Shown here piece by piece: positions 24,831 through 34,922 of a stretch of DNA of 64,000 nucleotides. Source of the DNA: Engraulis encrasicolus (Eukaryota > Chordata > Actinopteri > Clupeiformes > Engraulidae); assembly GCF_034702125.1 (NCBI RefSeq), contig NC_085872.1, forward strand, positions 27,310,634 through 27,374,633, written 5' to 3'. Every line of letters begins with the position of its first letter. Position 1 is the first letter of the stretch. The position numbers and the translations under genes were made by a program. The notes under the pieces were generated by a model. That model searched no databases, had not been told where the DNA came from, and saw nothing but the letters and a program-made list of their open reading frames with translations.

Positions 24831-25470
24831 CAACACCTGCAAGAGTTTATTGTCATCATTACTTTGGTATGGATATGGATGCTGTGTTCATGTTCTGGGG
24901 CTGGCACTTTCAATTTACACCCAAGATAAAGTCAGTGACTTACGAAAGATGTCTTCTTGGGACACTTACAGCAGCTACAGAATCTGGAGTAAGTGTCAAA
25001 GAAAGTCTTCGTGGAGAACAGGTATGTTTTTTTTGGTGTCATTTATTTTTTATTTCAGACACTGTCACTTTAAAATTACTTTAGTCCAGGGTAAGGTAAA
25101 ATACAAAACAAAGTAAGTCACCATACAAACTTTGCAGCTTAAATGAATATTTAGAATATGAAATGATTATTAAATCAATACATTCTGCATAAACTACATT
25201 TTGGACTAGTCCATACCCCAAAGAAGATTGGCCTGAAACTGGACTGAAATGTTTTCAAAAAGTTTTAATTCATTAGCCGAACAAAATATCAATTTCATTG
25301 TTCATTAAATGTTTCTTTATGCAAATTTTCAGGAGAAAGACAAAGACCTCTGCTATGCTTCTTTGGATATACCATGCAGAGAACAGAGAGTAAAACCCAG
25401 CAAACCCCAAAGAGCACATCAAAACTTTGACCCCAGTACATACTCGGAGGTCAGAACTCGTCATGTTTAG
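23747..25470 (+). CDS. IgR2: single V-domain Ig receptor with two tyrosine motifs
   Basis: Tandem paralogue of IgR1. Exons: 23747-23783, 23876-24253, 24645-24818, 24972-25021, 25333-25470; phases 1,1,1,0; about 258 residues. The leader differs from IgR1 at one residue (V for A at position 8). The V domain keeps the Cys, Trp and DLGVYYC landmarks and carries a two-residue insertion near RIRAG. The stalk has a longer proline run, followed by a TM segment nearly identical to IgR1 and a Cys-rich juxtamembrane end. The last exon encodes LCYASL (ITIM, Tyr about 221) and STYSEV (ITIM-like, Tyr about 250), then RTRHV and a TAG stop. The small fourth exon was chosen because its 50 nt give the phase change 1 to 0 that the paralogues show. 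No plausible homology to IgR1 remains after the TM exon. Likely an inhibitory receptor signalling through SH2 phosphatases (inference from the motifs). Confidence 0.82.
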
Positions 25471-25502
25471 ACTTGATCAAAGGGATTTATTTTCGTCTGA
25501 AA

Positions 25503-25508
25503 AATAAA
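25503..25508 (+). promoter_or_regulatory. polyadenylation signal of IgR2
   Basis: AATAAA 32 nt after the IgR2 stop, within an A-rich stretch. It is the first such hexamer after the coding end. Confidence 0.55.
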
Positions 25509-25568
25509 ATTTGATCTTGCCAGAAGAAACGTGTCGTATGACTATACTGAGTCAGTAAATACGTATAG

Positions 25569-25915
25569 GCCGGGGGACGGGCAATTATTTTGGAGCAAGT
25601 GCCATATTGGGTTTAGAATATTGAGTGAAGGGCCAGATGTCGCAGGCAACTTGTGTGTCTCTGTCAATAATAAGAAATATACACTGACATAACTTGTTTG
25701 GTTTTTCATTGCTGTATTTAATGAGATTTATTTAGATGAATACAATAGGCTCGATTAATCTGAAACCCATAAGTATTGGGTAGTCATGTTAAGAATTTTG
25801 GGTGAGAGTGACACTTTTTAAAAGTTGTCTTTCTTGGGAAAGGCGGACCAAATGAAAATGGCTCTGCGGACGGCATATGGCTCCCGGGCCTGAGTTTGCC
25901 CACCTCTGGTATAGG
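25569..25915. mobile_element. hAT-like repeat after IgR2
   Basis: Starts GGCCGGGGGACGGGCAATTA and ends GGGCCTGAGTTTGCCCACCT. Ends are weakly complementary. Begins about 100 bp after the IgR2 stop, beyond its AATAAA. Confidence 0.6.
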
Positions 25916-26852
25916 CTTACATTATTTAATCTTTGGCAATGTATATGGGTCATTTCACACCAATTGAACAAATCATCATGCACTTGAGTGTCAAAAAAAT
26001 ATTTTTAAAATATTACTGGGTGTTCTTTAGAAATTCAAGTGAAAGGCTTGAAACCTCCTTTTGTTCACCCATTGTTGACGATTTTGTTCACCCATTGTTT
26101 TTCTGCGAAGTTCTCCAGTCCATTTTGCATGCTCATACATGAATAGGTGTAGTCTGCAGCAAAATGTTCATGTTTGCAATAGATCCTCCCACATTGTCAC
26201 AGAAGTCCCACAAAGTTGATCAACATTTAATTGCAGTAAAACCTCTAAAATATGGGAAATCATTTTCGATCTCATTTTCAAAGCACTCATTGAACACATA
26301 TTTTCTAATTTTTTTCCTGAAAGATCTACAATCTCTACCTTTTGAAAACATGCGTTTTACAAGTTTTATGCAACCGTTTGTATGTTATTCTATAGTCTAG
26401 CCTATAAACAGACAATGCCACCATTGGCATCAATGTCTTTGGAAACACGTCTTAGTTTTTACCACCAATTTGACCACAGTTTTGAGAGGCCACCAGCTCA
26501 GACCACGATGGAACCTCTTGCGGTATATGATGATAATTTTTTATGAAAGCGTTTCTACCAGTCTCAGTAAGAAACACTAAAAGCTGTTGAGTACAAATGT
26601 CTTACGAAGGCCTAAAGAGAGAACAGCAAAATACTGCTATTCGCTTATAGAGATTTCTGTGAATATGCAGGATTATCTGTCGTGCAAGCGTAATCATTTT
26701 GCCACAGATGTGTTATTCATGTATGAGAATGACAACTGTAACCATTCTATATACATAACCAGGGCAGGGAGACTGGATATCTCTGGCCAGGCCTTGACTA
26801 GTAATCTGGCATACGGGCATTTCCCTGGTGGGCCATCAGACCCCTGTGGCAG

Positions 26853-27786
26853 TGTAATAGAGTGTGCCGAGCGGATGGAGTGGTCAGTCAGAATGATAGG
26901 GAAGGAACTAATGTGCAAAAATAGCTTTTCTTTTATTTTCTTTAAGCCGGCAGTTCAACAAACAGGACAAACAAAAACACTGATCAAAACACAAAACAAA
27001 AGTTTGGGACAAAGCCCACAAAAGCTAGGCTACTCTTCTGTCCATAGTACTCACACAGAGCTCAGACATGCGTCTTCTCAGTGCAGCGGCCATCTCCCGA
27101 ATGAGCCGAGCTGCGCATATTTAAAAGACTCTAACAGTCGTGACACAATTAAAATCAATCAACGCATCTAGACAGATTTTAGCAGTTGTAAATATTTTCC
27201 ACACATGTATACAAATATAACAACAATGTGCTGACGTCAAATATTTCATAGAACACTTACGTAAGATTTTAAAACTAAATTTCCTCCGGACTAATTAACA
27301 CTTCCCCGCGCATCGCGGAGCACCAGTGAAAAGCGCTCCCAGACCTTCAGTCTGGTTTGGTCCTGCCCACGGAAGACAACGACAGGTAAGTATCAACAAA
27401 CATTTGGGCTAACCATGATATTAACTAAACTTCAGCATGAAAAGGATTCAGATATTAAATGTGCGCACTGAAAGAATCTTAACATTACTGTTGTTTACAA
27501 TGAAAAGTTAATAAACGCTTGCGCTGTTTAAAACCTGTGTCGCGTCTTTTGTTCTGACCACGCGTGTAACAAACATTTCTGGTTTACATATTTAAAAGGT
27601 GTACCAAATGAACCCGCACAAAATGTGCTTCTAAAGCCCCACAAAACCCACAGCAAACATATACAACACGGCTTGCATTTTGAATGTCTTTGGAACCTGT
27701 GGTTTTAGTCCATGCACTTGGCAACATTGAAACCATAAGCGGGAGGAACCGCTCTTAAAGTGACAGACGCGTTGCGCTCTGTCACA
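26853..27786 (-). repeat. 3' LTR
   Basis: About 934 bp; it is the partner of the 5' LTR and is followed on the plus-strand side by the GGCAG target duplication. An apparent 194-residue open frame across 26587-27171 merely overlaps this LTR. Confidence 0.93.
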
Positions 27787-27803
27787 TTACCCCCCCCCCT
27801 CAA
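27787..27803 (-). other. polypurine tract
   Basis: Immediately before the 3' LTR, the minus strand reads GAGGGGGGGGGGTAA, a classic plus-strand primer. The pol stop codon (27800-27802) overlaps its start. Confidence 0.8.
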
Positions 27804-30508
27804 GAGTGGACGTCTTCCTCGTGCACTCGGGATAGGTAATCTCCCACAACATTCTCAGGGCCAGGACGGTACTTGATCGTGAACCGAAATGGCTGGAGTG
27901 ACAAATACCACCTCGTCACTCTGGAATTTGTGTCCTTCATTTTGTCAAGCCACTGAAGGGCCCGATGGTCTGTTTCCAACACAAAGTCTTTGTCCATGAG
28001 GTAATACTTAAGCGAGTCTAAGGCCCACTTGATGGCGAGCCCCTCTTTTTCCACAGTGGAGTACCTCGACTCCCGTGGAAACAACTTTCTGCTCAAGTAG
28101 ACCACCGGCCTTTGCTCCCCAGGTGGACCCTGGAGCAACACTGCCCCCAGCCCGGTCCCGGATGCATCCGTTTGCACCAGGAATGGCTGAGAGAAGTCGG
28201 GACTTTGCAGGATGGGATCTGTGGTCAGACAGGTGCGCAGGTCCTCAAAGGCCCGAGAACACTGCTCTGTCCAGACCACTCTGTTGGGAGCCGACTTCCG
28301 AGTCAGCTCGATCAGTGGAGCAGCCCTGGTGGAGAAGTGTGGGACGAAGCGCCGGTACCAACCCACCACCCCCAGGAAGGAGCGGACTTGACGCTTGGTG
28401 GTCGGCACCGGAGTCTCCAGGATGGCGCTGACCTTCCCCACCTGTGGCTTTACCAACCCCCCGCCGATGACGTGGCCCAAGTACTGGACCTCCTTCTGAG
28501 CCACCGCACACTTTTGGGGGTTGACAGTCAGACCGGCCTCCTTCAGCCGCCTCAGTACGTCCTTCACATGAACCAGGTGTTCGTCGAAGGAGCGGCTATG
28601 AATGACGACATCATCCAAATATGCCGCCGAGTACGTCTCCGCCCCCTTCAACACCTGGTCCATGAGACGCTGAAAAGTTGCTGGCGCCCCCTGCAGTCCG
28701 AAGGGCATGTAGCAGAACTGATAAAATCCAAATGGAGTTTTAAAAGCAGTCAAATGTTTACAGTCATTGGACATGGGTACCTGCCAATAACCCTTACTGA
28801 GGTCAAGGGTGGTCAGGTACTTGGCACTGCCCAGTCTATCAATCAAGTCATCGATTCTAGGCATAGGGTATGGATCAACAGAAGAGATTGCGTTTACCTT
28901 TCTGAAGTCCATACAGAAACGCAAGGACCCATCTTTCTTGGGTACAAGCACCACCGGACTCGACCACTCACTTGAAGACGGCTCGATGATGCCCATCTCC
29001 AGCATGCTGTCAATCTCCTCCCGGATCTTGGGAAGAAGCTGTGCTGGTATGCGGTAGCACGGAAGACGAACTGGACCAGGAGCCTTCAGCTTGATGTGAT
29101 GCTGCACCAGTCCCGTCTTGCCAGGAGTGCCTTGGAACACCCCCTCTGGTACACCCCCTCTCAGCTGCTGCTGCTGGGTCTCGGAGAGGTGGCTCAGGTC
29201 GATGTTTCCAGCTCCCTCCCGCTGCACCGGGAAGTACTGCTCCTCTGCCTCTTCCTCCTCCTCCACCGCTCTAGCAAACAGGCAGTTGACCGGCTGCTCC
29301 TTCTCATGCCACTCCCGCAGCATGTTGATGTGGAAGATCTGTGAGGGTTTCTTCTTGTCTGGTGTGATGATCTCGTACGTGACTTTGCCCGTCTTCTGCT
29401 TGACGACGTACGGCCCCTGCCACTTTGCAAGGAGGCTGCTCTCTGAAGTGGGAAGCAGCACCAACACTTGCTGACCTGGCTGGAGGGACCGCTCTCTGGC
29501 CGATGCATCGTACCACTTTCGTTGCTTGGCCTGGGCAGACTTCATGTTCTCCTGCACCATCTCAGTCAGCTGCTGCATGTGGTCTTGCATCTTTAGCACG
29601 TAGGTCAGTACGTTCATCTTCTTCGCTGGCTCCTCTCCCTCCCATGCCTCCTTCAGGACGTCAAGTGGACCTCTCACTTTCCGGCCATACAGGAGTTCAA
29701 ACGGAGAGAAACCTGTCGACGATTGTGGCACTTCTCTGTAGGCAAATAAGAGGTAAGGCAGCCAGTCATCCCAGTCAGATCCTGACTCTGACACAAACTT
29801 GCGGAGCATGCTCTTTAGGGTCTTGTTGAAGCGCTCAACAAGCCCGTCAGTCTGAGGGTGGTATGGTGTGGTTTTAATGCCCTTTATACCTAAGTATTTG
29901 TACACGTCTTTCATGAGGGTAGATGTGAAATTTGACCCCTGGTCTGTGAGCACCTCCCTCGGTATTCCCACCCGTGTGACCAACTGAAGGAATGCATTTG
30001 CTACCTGCCGTGCCTTAATGTTGCGCAAAGGGAATGCTTCCGGATACCTAGTAGCATAGTCAGCAATGACCAAGATGTATCTGTTGCCTTTGCGACTACG
30101 CTCTAGTGGGCCAACTATATCCATGGCAACTCTGCTGAACGGGACATCAATAATTGGCATAGGGACTAGTGGAACTCTAGCTCCCTTCCTGTTTGGGGCT
30201 GTCAGCTGACACTGCTTACACTTTTTACAGAAATTGATCACTTCAGCATACATGTTGGGCCAGTAAAAGCATTGCACAATCCTGTCCCAAGTTTTGTTTT
30301 GGCCTAAATGACCGGCCCATGCACTAGCATGACCAACTTCCATGACCGTTTCTCTCAGAGAATTTGGTAGCACCAGCTGTTCACCTTCCTCCCCATGTCT
30401 ATACAAAATACCCGCCTTCAGCTTAAATTTGGGGCCAAGTGCATCCCCATTTTCATCAGCAATTAAGCCTGAATAACAGTTTTGCAGGGATTTGTCTTTG
30501 GGCCTGGA
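27800..30508 (-). CDS. pol: Pol: integrase, reverse transcriptase and RNase H (IN before RT)
   Basis: A frame of about 900 residues, open from 30508; there is no ATG at its start, consistent with expression as a gag fusion. In order: an H2C2 zinc module (HASAWAGH ... CKKCKQC); the integrase core with D in MDIVG, D in LTDQGSNF and E in ERFNKT; a linker; reverse transcriptase with AAYLDDVV as active site; RNase H with TDASGTGLG and ETDHRAL. This IN-RT-RH order is inverted relative to ordinary Ty3/gypsy elements. The part between the gag stop and about 30459 reads sensibly in a third frame, so one frame change near 30459-30508 is needed to join it to pol. That is either a lesion or a frameshift signal. 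All catalytic residues seem to be present. Confidence 0.9.
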   Translation of the reverse strand, partial: SRPKDKSLQNCYSGLIADENGDALGPKFKLKAGILYRHGEEGEQLVLPNSLRETVMEVGHASAWAGHLGQNKTWDRIVQCFYWPNMYAEVINFCKKCKQCQLTAPNRKGARVPLVPMPIIDVPFSRVAMDIVGPLERSRKGNRYILVIADYATRYPEAFPLRNIKARQVANAFLQLVTRVGIPREVLTDQGSNFTSTLMKDVYKYLGIKGIKTTPYHPQTDGLVERFNKTLKSMLRKFVSESGSDWDDWLPYLLFAYREVPQSSTGFSPFELLYGRKVRGPLDVLKEAWEGEEPAKKMNVLTYVLKMQDHMQQLTEMVQENMKSAQAKQRKWYDASARERSLQPGQQVLVLLPTSESSLLAKWQGPYVVKQKTGKVTYEIITPDKKKPSQIFHINMLREWHEKEQPVNCLFARAVEEEEEAEEQYFPVQREGAGNIDLSHLSETQQQQLRGGVPEGVFQGTPGKTGLVQHHIKLKAPGPVRLPCYRIPAQLLPKIREEIDSMLEMGIIEPSSSEWSSPVVLVPKKDGSLRFCMDFRKVNAISSVDPYPMPRIDDLIDRLGSAKYLTTLDLSKGYWQVPMSNDCKHLTAFKTPFGFYQFCYMPFGLQGAPATFQRLMDQVLKGAETYSAAYLDDVVIHSRSFDEHLVHVKDVLRRLKEAGLTVNPQKCAVAQKEVQYLGHVIGGGLVKPQVGKVSAILETPVPTTKRQVRSFLGVVGWYRRFVPHFSTRAAPLIELTRKSAPNRVVWTEQCSRAFEDLRTCLTTDPILQSPDFSQPFLVQTDASGTGLGAVLLQGPPGEQRPVVYLSRKLFPRESRYSTVEKEGLAIKWALDSLKYYLMDKDFVLETDHRALQWLDKMKDTNSRVTRWYLSLQPFRFTIKYRPGPENVVGDYLSRVHEEDVHS

Positions 30509-30571
30509 TTATGTCAGAGGGAATGGCAACATTCACCTCCCCATCCAGCTCAGGGTGTGGATCAGTTTCAG

Positions 30572-32611
30572 TCAGTTTAGTGCCTTAAATTTCTCTTTTC
30601 TTTTCTCACTTCTTGTTTTGCGTTTCACGTCAGGGTATGGTAACAGATTCCATGTGCTGTCTTTATCTTTCTTTTGTGAACGTGTCATTACCATGTTACA
30701 ACTATGGCCATCCGCTAGTGCCACCAGATCCGGGATATCTCTGCCCAAAACCACTGGGTATGGAAGTTTGTCTGCTACTGCCACGGTAACCAGGTATAAC
30801 ACATTGTCCACCTCTAAGTGAACTTCAGTAGTCGGGTACGACCGTTCGTCACCGTGAACACAACGAATAAGCAACCTCCTTTCTTTGGGTGCACTGTGTT
30901 GGGATACTAGGTCGGAACGTACAATGGTTTGGCTGCTGCCAGTATCAATCAGGGCCTGCACCTGCTTCCCATCCACCCGCACTACTGTCATGGCCTCCCC
31001 CTCCTCTAGTGTGGCTTCCCCCCCACTAGTACTAGGGACAACGGATACAGCAGATACTTTGGGTTTTCTGTGGGGACACTTGGATTTTATATGCCCTACC
31101 TCACCACAGTAAAAACATTTGACATCAGCGTTAACAGGTCTAGGGCTTTTAACAGAGGAACCACCATGCCAACCACCCTCAGACTTACCGGGCCGCCCAG
31201 CTGTGTCGTCTCTTCCCCCGGCCATCTGGTGTGGTCTTGCCCCGCGCCGTGCCGCCATGAAGGACTCCGCGAGCACCACCGCCTCTTTCGCCGTCTTGGG
31301 GTTGTGTTCTTTGATCCACAGCCGGACGTCGCTGTTCACCATTCTCAGGAACTGCTCTAGGACGAGCAGGTCGTTGATTTCCTCTTTGGTGTGGGTCTGT
31401 GGCTGTGTCCACTTCTCATACAGCTCCCGCAGTCTGGTGAAGAGCTCTTTGGGTGACTCACCAGGTAACATCTGCGTCGACCGGAATCGCTGCCTGTATG
31501 TCTCTGGGTTGATTTCATATTTTTCAAGGATAACTGCCTTGACCTTGTCGTAGTCCATCGAGTCTGTGAAGTCCATGGCAATGTATGCCGCTCTCGCTTT
31601 GCAGGTAAGTAGTGGGACTAGATGCAGTGCCCATTGTGTTTTGGGACACCAACTAGCCGTAGCAATGCGTTCGAAAGTCGTAAGAAAATGTTCAATGTCC
31701 TCATCATCCGAGTATTTTTGCATCTTCGGCCCTTTCCAGCCTGTGACTTGGACCCCCGTCGCCGCTGGACCTGGAGCCGCCACCACGCCTGGGACCGCTG
31801 CAGTCACCGCCGCCGCTTGGACCCCCATCGCTGCTGGAACTGGAACCGCCAACGCACCTGGGCCTGCTGCCGACACCGCCGCCGCTTGGACCCCCATCGC
31901 CGCTGGAACTGGAACCGCCAACGCACCTGGGCCTGCTGCCGACACCGCCGCCGCTTGGACCCCCATCGCTGCTGGAACTGGAACCGCCAACGCACCTGGG
32001 CCTGCTGCCGTCACTGCCGCCGCTTGGACCCCCATCGCCGCTGGAACTGGAACCGCCAAAGCACCTGGGCCTGCTGCCGACACCGCCGCCGCTTGGACCC
32101 CCATCGCTGCTGGACCCGAAACTGCTACTGGGCCTGCAGTCATCGTCACCGCCGCTGCACCTGAGATTGCTGCTGCTTGCCGCACTGGAGGGCCTGGACC
32201 TGCCGCTGCTGGCATGGTCTCTTCTCCTTGGTCCTCTGATGCCCACCTCTGTAGCTCTGCCTGTGCTCCCATCTGTGTGACGTGTGCTGGACTGACCGCT
32301 GTCGACACTGGTGCTGACCTTGAGACATCATGTTGCTCTGCCCTCAGTCTGGGCCTTCCCCGGCCCCGGCCGAGCTCCCATCTCTCCTGCCGCACTTCAT
32401 CCTGGAGCATGCTGAATTGGTGCACGATACCTCTCCAGCGTTGCTCTTGCCGTGCTTGGTCTTCCAATGCCCGTTCCTCTTGCTTCTGCTGCGCCACCAT
32501 GAATGCCTGGAACATTGACTGCAGTTCCTGCACAGAGCCTTCCAGATTTTGCTGCGGTGCATCGTCTTTCTCTTCAGCTGCTTCGGCTTGCGCCTTTCTT
32601 CTAGTTCCCAT
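30572..32611 (-). CDS. gag: Gag-protease polyprotein of the Gmr1-like element
   Basis: Intact 679-residue frame. The N-terminal third is charged and Gln-rich, followed by an Ala/Val/Pro-rich tandem repeat (about residues 150-270). Then comes a capsid-like region (EDIEHFLTTFERI through DVRLWIKEHNP), a single CCHC zinc knuckle CFYCGEVGHIKSKC, and an aspartic protease with ALIDTGSSQT as catalytic motif and VVLGRDIP near the C terminus. The product would form the particle and process the polyprotein. The frame ends in TGA at 30572-30574, and pol continues in other frames. The start codon is the first Met after the 5' leader, close to the primer site. Confidence 0.9.
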   Translation of the reverse strand: MGTRRKAQAEAAEEKDDAPQQNLEGSVQELQSMFQAFMVAQQKQEERALEDQARQEQRWRGIVHQFSMLQDEVRQERWELGRGRGRPRLRAEQHDVSRSAPVSTAVSPAHVTQMGAQAELQRWASEDQGEETMPAAAGPGPPVRQAAAISGAAAVTMTAGPVAVSGPAAMGVQAAAVSAAGPGALAVPVPAAMGVQAAAVTAAGPGALAVPVPAAMGVQAAAVSAAGPGALAVPVPAAMGVQAAAVSAAGPGALAVPVPAAMGVQAAAVTAAVPGVVAAPGPAATGVQVTGWKGPKMQKYSDDEDIEHFLTTFERIATASWCPKTQWALHLVPLLTCKARAAYIAMDFTDSMDYDKVKAVILEKYEINPETYRQRFRSTQMLPGESPKELFTRLRELYEKWTQPQTHTKEEINDLLVLEQFLRMVNSDVRLWIKEHNPKTAKEAVVLAESFMAARRGARPHQMAGGRDDTAGRPGKSEGGWHGGSSVKSPRPVNADVKCFYCGEVGHIKSKCPHRKPKVSAVSVVPSTSGGEATLEEGEAMTVVRVDGKQVQALIDTGSSQTIVRSDLVSQHSAPKERRLLIRCVHGDERSYPTTEVHLEVDNVLYLVTVAVADKLPYPVVLGRDIPDLVALADGHSCNMVMTRSQKKDKDSTWNLLPYPDVKRKTRSEKRKEKFKALN
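31816..32160 (-). repeat. 69-bp coding minisatellite in gag
   Basis: About five units of 69 bp (starts at 31816, 31885, 31954, 32023, 32092), each encoding 23 residues with the core GVQAAAVSAAGPGALAVPVP. The period is a multiple of three, so copy-number change keeps the frame. Confidence 0.9.
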
Positions 32612-32654
32612 TATTTGCTATCATTAAGACTGACCTGCGCACACTAGTAGTTTT

Positions 32655-32665
32655 CGCTGCCACCA
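32655..32665 (-). other. primer-binding site, tRNA-Leu type
   Basis: Two bases inside the 5' LTR the element reads TGGTGGCAGCG, complementary to the CCA-tailed 3' end CGCTGCCACCA of a tRNA-Leu. The match beyond 11 nt is poor; the tRNA identity comes from remembered tRNA ends. Confidence 0.6.
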
Positions 32666-32667
32666 AA

Positions 32668-33605
32668 TGTAATAGAGTGTGCCGAGCGGATGGAGTGGTC
32701 AATCAGAATGATAGGCAAACAAGGAACTAATGTGCAAAAATAGCTTTTCTTTTATTTTCTTTAAGCCGGCAGTTTCAACAAACAGGACAAACAAAAACAC
32801 TGATCACAACACAAAACAAAAGTTTGGGACAAAGCCCACGAAAGCTAGGCTACTTTTCTGTCCATAGTACTCACACAGAGCTCAGACATGCGTCTTCTCA
32901 GTGCAGCGGCCATCTCCCGAATGAGCCGAGCTGCGCATATTTAAAAGACTCTCTCACAGTCGTGACACAATTAAAATCAATCAACGCATCTAGACAGATT
33001 TTAGCAGTTGTAAATATTTTCCACACATGTATACAAATATAACAACAATGTGCTGACGTCAAATATTTCATAGAACACTTACGTAAGATTTTAAAACTAA
33101 ATTTCCTCCGGACTAATTAACACTTCCCCGCGCATCGCGGAGCACCAGTGAAAAGCGCTCCCAGACCTTCAGTCTGGTTTGGTCCTGCCCACGGACGACA
33201 ACGACAGGTAAATTTCAACAAACATTTCCGCTAACCATGAAGTTATTAAACTACAGCATGAAAAGGATTCTGATGTTAACTGTGCGCACTGAAAGAATCT
33301 TAACATTACTGTGTTTGCAATGAAGGTTAATAAATGCTTGCACTGTTTAAAACCTGTGTCGCGTCTTTTGTTCTGACCACGTGTAACAAACATTTCTTGG
33401 TTTAGATATTTAAAAGGTGTAACAAATGAACCCGCACAAGATGTGCTTCTAAAGCCCCACAAAACCCACAGCAAACATATACAACACGGCTTGCATTTTG
33501 AATGTCTTTGGCAACTGTGGTTTTAGTCCATGCACTTTGCAACATTGGAAACCATAAGCGGGAGGAACCGCTCTTAAAGTGACAGACGCGTTGCGCTCTG
33601 TCACA
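32668..33605 (-). repeat. 5' LTR
   Basis: About 938 bp, beginning TGTGACAG and ending TATTACA on the element's strand. It matches 26853-27786 nearly throughout, with differences such as a 2-bp indel near 32950 and substitutions around 33210-33250. Confidence 0.93.
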
Positions 33606-33689
33606 GGCAGATGTTGTTTTGCTGTTGCTGCTGTTGTTTTTGTTTTTGTTTTCCTTTGGAGACTGGCCCACCCATAGAGGTAGAACATA

Positions 33690-34052
33690 ACGGTGCATAC
33701 ACACCAACGGCCCGGACGTCCACTTAACGTCCACTTCACGTGTCCGTTATCAGTCCGAAACGGTTAGAATACATGAAAACAGATCATGCCTTGCACACAG
33801 GAGCGCGGTGTAAGCGCGGCGCATGTCCGGCCCGACCGGACATGTCCGTGATGCTCCTTGAAAATAGAACTCGAGTCTATTTTCCTGCGCGGACGTCCGC
33901 GTTCAATGAGCGGCTCCCATTGAAAATGAATGGCTGCTGCCCGTGGATAGAACGTGGACGTTGACTGTGCAGTGTGAAAGGCAGCCCGCGAACCTCTCTG
34001 ATGCTCCTAGAGACGATAAGTGAACGCGAACATCTTGGTGTGCATGTACCGT
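33690..34052. mobile_element. MITE with CGGTGCATACACACCAA ends
   Basis: ACGGTGCATACACACCAA at the left pairs with TTGGTGTGCATGTACCGT at the right. GC-rich interior with GGACGTCC palindromes. Confidence 0.75.
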
Positions 34053-34750
34053 GACACTGGAGATTACCCCAGCTGTTGTGCCTTTGGAGAAAAACAATGG
34101 TTGAACAAAATCTACAGCACCTCCTCCGATAAAACGGTCTGTGACTTGGAAAGCATATCACTTCATTTAAAATGTATTTCAATCCTTTCTCTTAGATGTC
34201 TAAGGAACACAGAGTAATATTTTCATATTCTTGGAGACACAAGTGTGTGGAGATGCATTCAATTGGTGTGGGGTGACCCATTTATGTTGTAATGCTTACT
34301 TCTTGCTTCAACAGTTTCTTACTTGAAATTGAGAAATAAATAATTTTGGCCTTTTTTTGCTTTCTTTGTTTCATATCCCCTTAAGACGCGGCTTTATGAA
34401 TTTGTTGTTACCCGTATGGTAATGACCAAGTCGTGGTGCATTATTAAAGGGCCTGTGTTGTGTCATAGTATTGTAGTGCTATGGTAGTTACATTTAAATG
34501 ACTATTACAGCGTGCCACTGGAGGTACGGCGCGCATTAAGGGGCTACATTCTGGCTAATGTTTGTAAAGTGAATAAAAAGGAAATAAGTCAGTAATGCAA
34601 TCGCTACATGTACAACTGAATAATTAACTCTATAATAACTATCTACAAGCACAGTAAATGACAAAAAAGTATTCGGGTTTCAGGAGTCAAGTAGTTAGAG
34701 AGAAAAACACACACATCCGTCTCAAAAAGATTGGGCGCAGGACCAGCAAA

Positions 34751-34922
34751 AATACCATGAAAAAACTGAAAGAAAAGTCCGCGACACCAAGCTCCCGTTG
34801 CTCTTTTTTAATGTGACGTTTCGGGGCAGCATGGTCTGATGAAGGGCATGCTGCCCGAAACGTCACATTAAAAAGCAACAGGAGCTTGGTGTCGCTGACT
34901 TTTCTTTCAGTTTTTCATGGTT
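34751..34922. mobile_element. palindromic repeat with hammerhead-like core
   Basis: Arms of about 75 bp (ACTGAAAGAAAAGTCCGCGA side and its complement) flank a short loop holding CTGATGA, a GGGC/GCCC hairpin and GAAACGTC. It resembles Penelope-type retroelement tails in inverted pairing. Confidence 0.7.

Larger units (their letters stand above)
26853..33605 (-). mobile_element. Complete Ty3/gypsy LTR retrotransposon, Gmr1-like
   Basis: Two LTRs (32668-33605 is 5', 26853-27786 is 3' on the minus strand) with TG...CA ends flank gag-protease and pol frames. The target duplication GGCAG is exact at 26848-26852 and 33606-33610. A primer-binding site and a polypurine tract sit at the expected places. 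The pol domain order is integrase, then reverse transcriptase, then RNase H, the rare order of the Gmr1 group (established knowledge). The LTRs differ by a number of substitutions and small indels, so the insertion is not brand new. It lies between the two receptor pairs. Confidence 0.95.

Noticed and set aside
24841..24971. A longer fourth exon for IgR2 starting right after the TM exon
   Set aside because: The frame is open by chance through 24620-25084, but GT donors and phase agreement with the paralogues favour the 50-nt exon at 24972-25021.
26587..27171. 194-residue plus-strand frame
   Set aside because: Its larger part lies inside the 3' LTR of the Ty3 element, antisense to it, and is repeated in the other LTR.
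28112..28975. 287-residue plus-strand frame, and a 353-residue frame at 31566-32627
   Set aside because: Both lie antisense to intact pol and gag; the second is the complement of the gag repeat.
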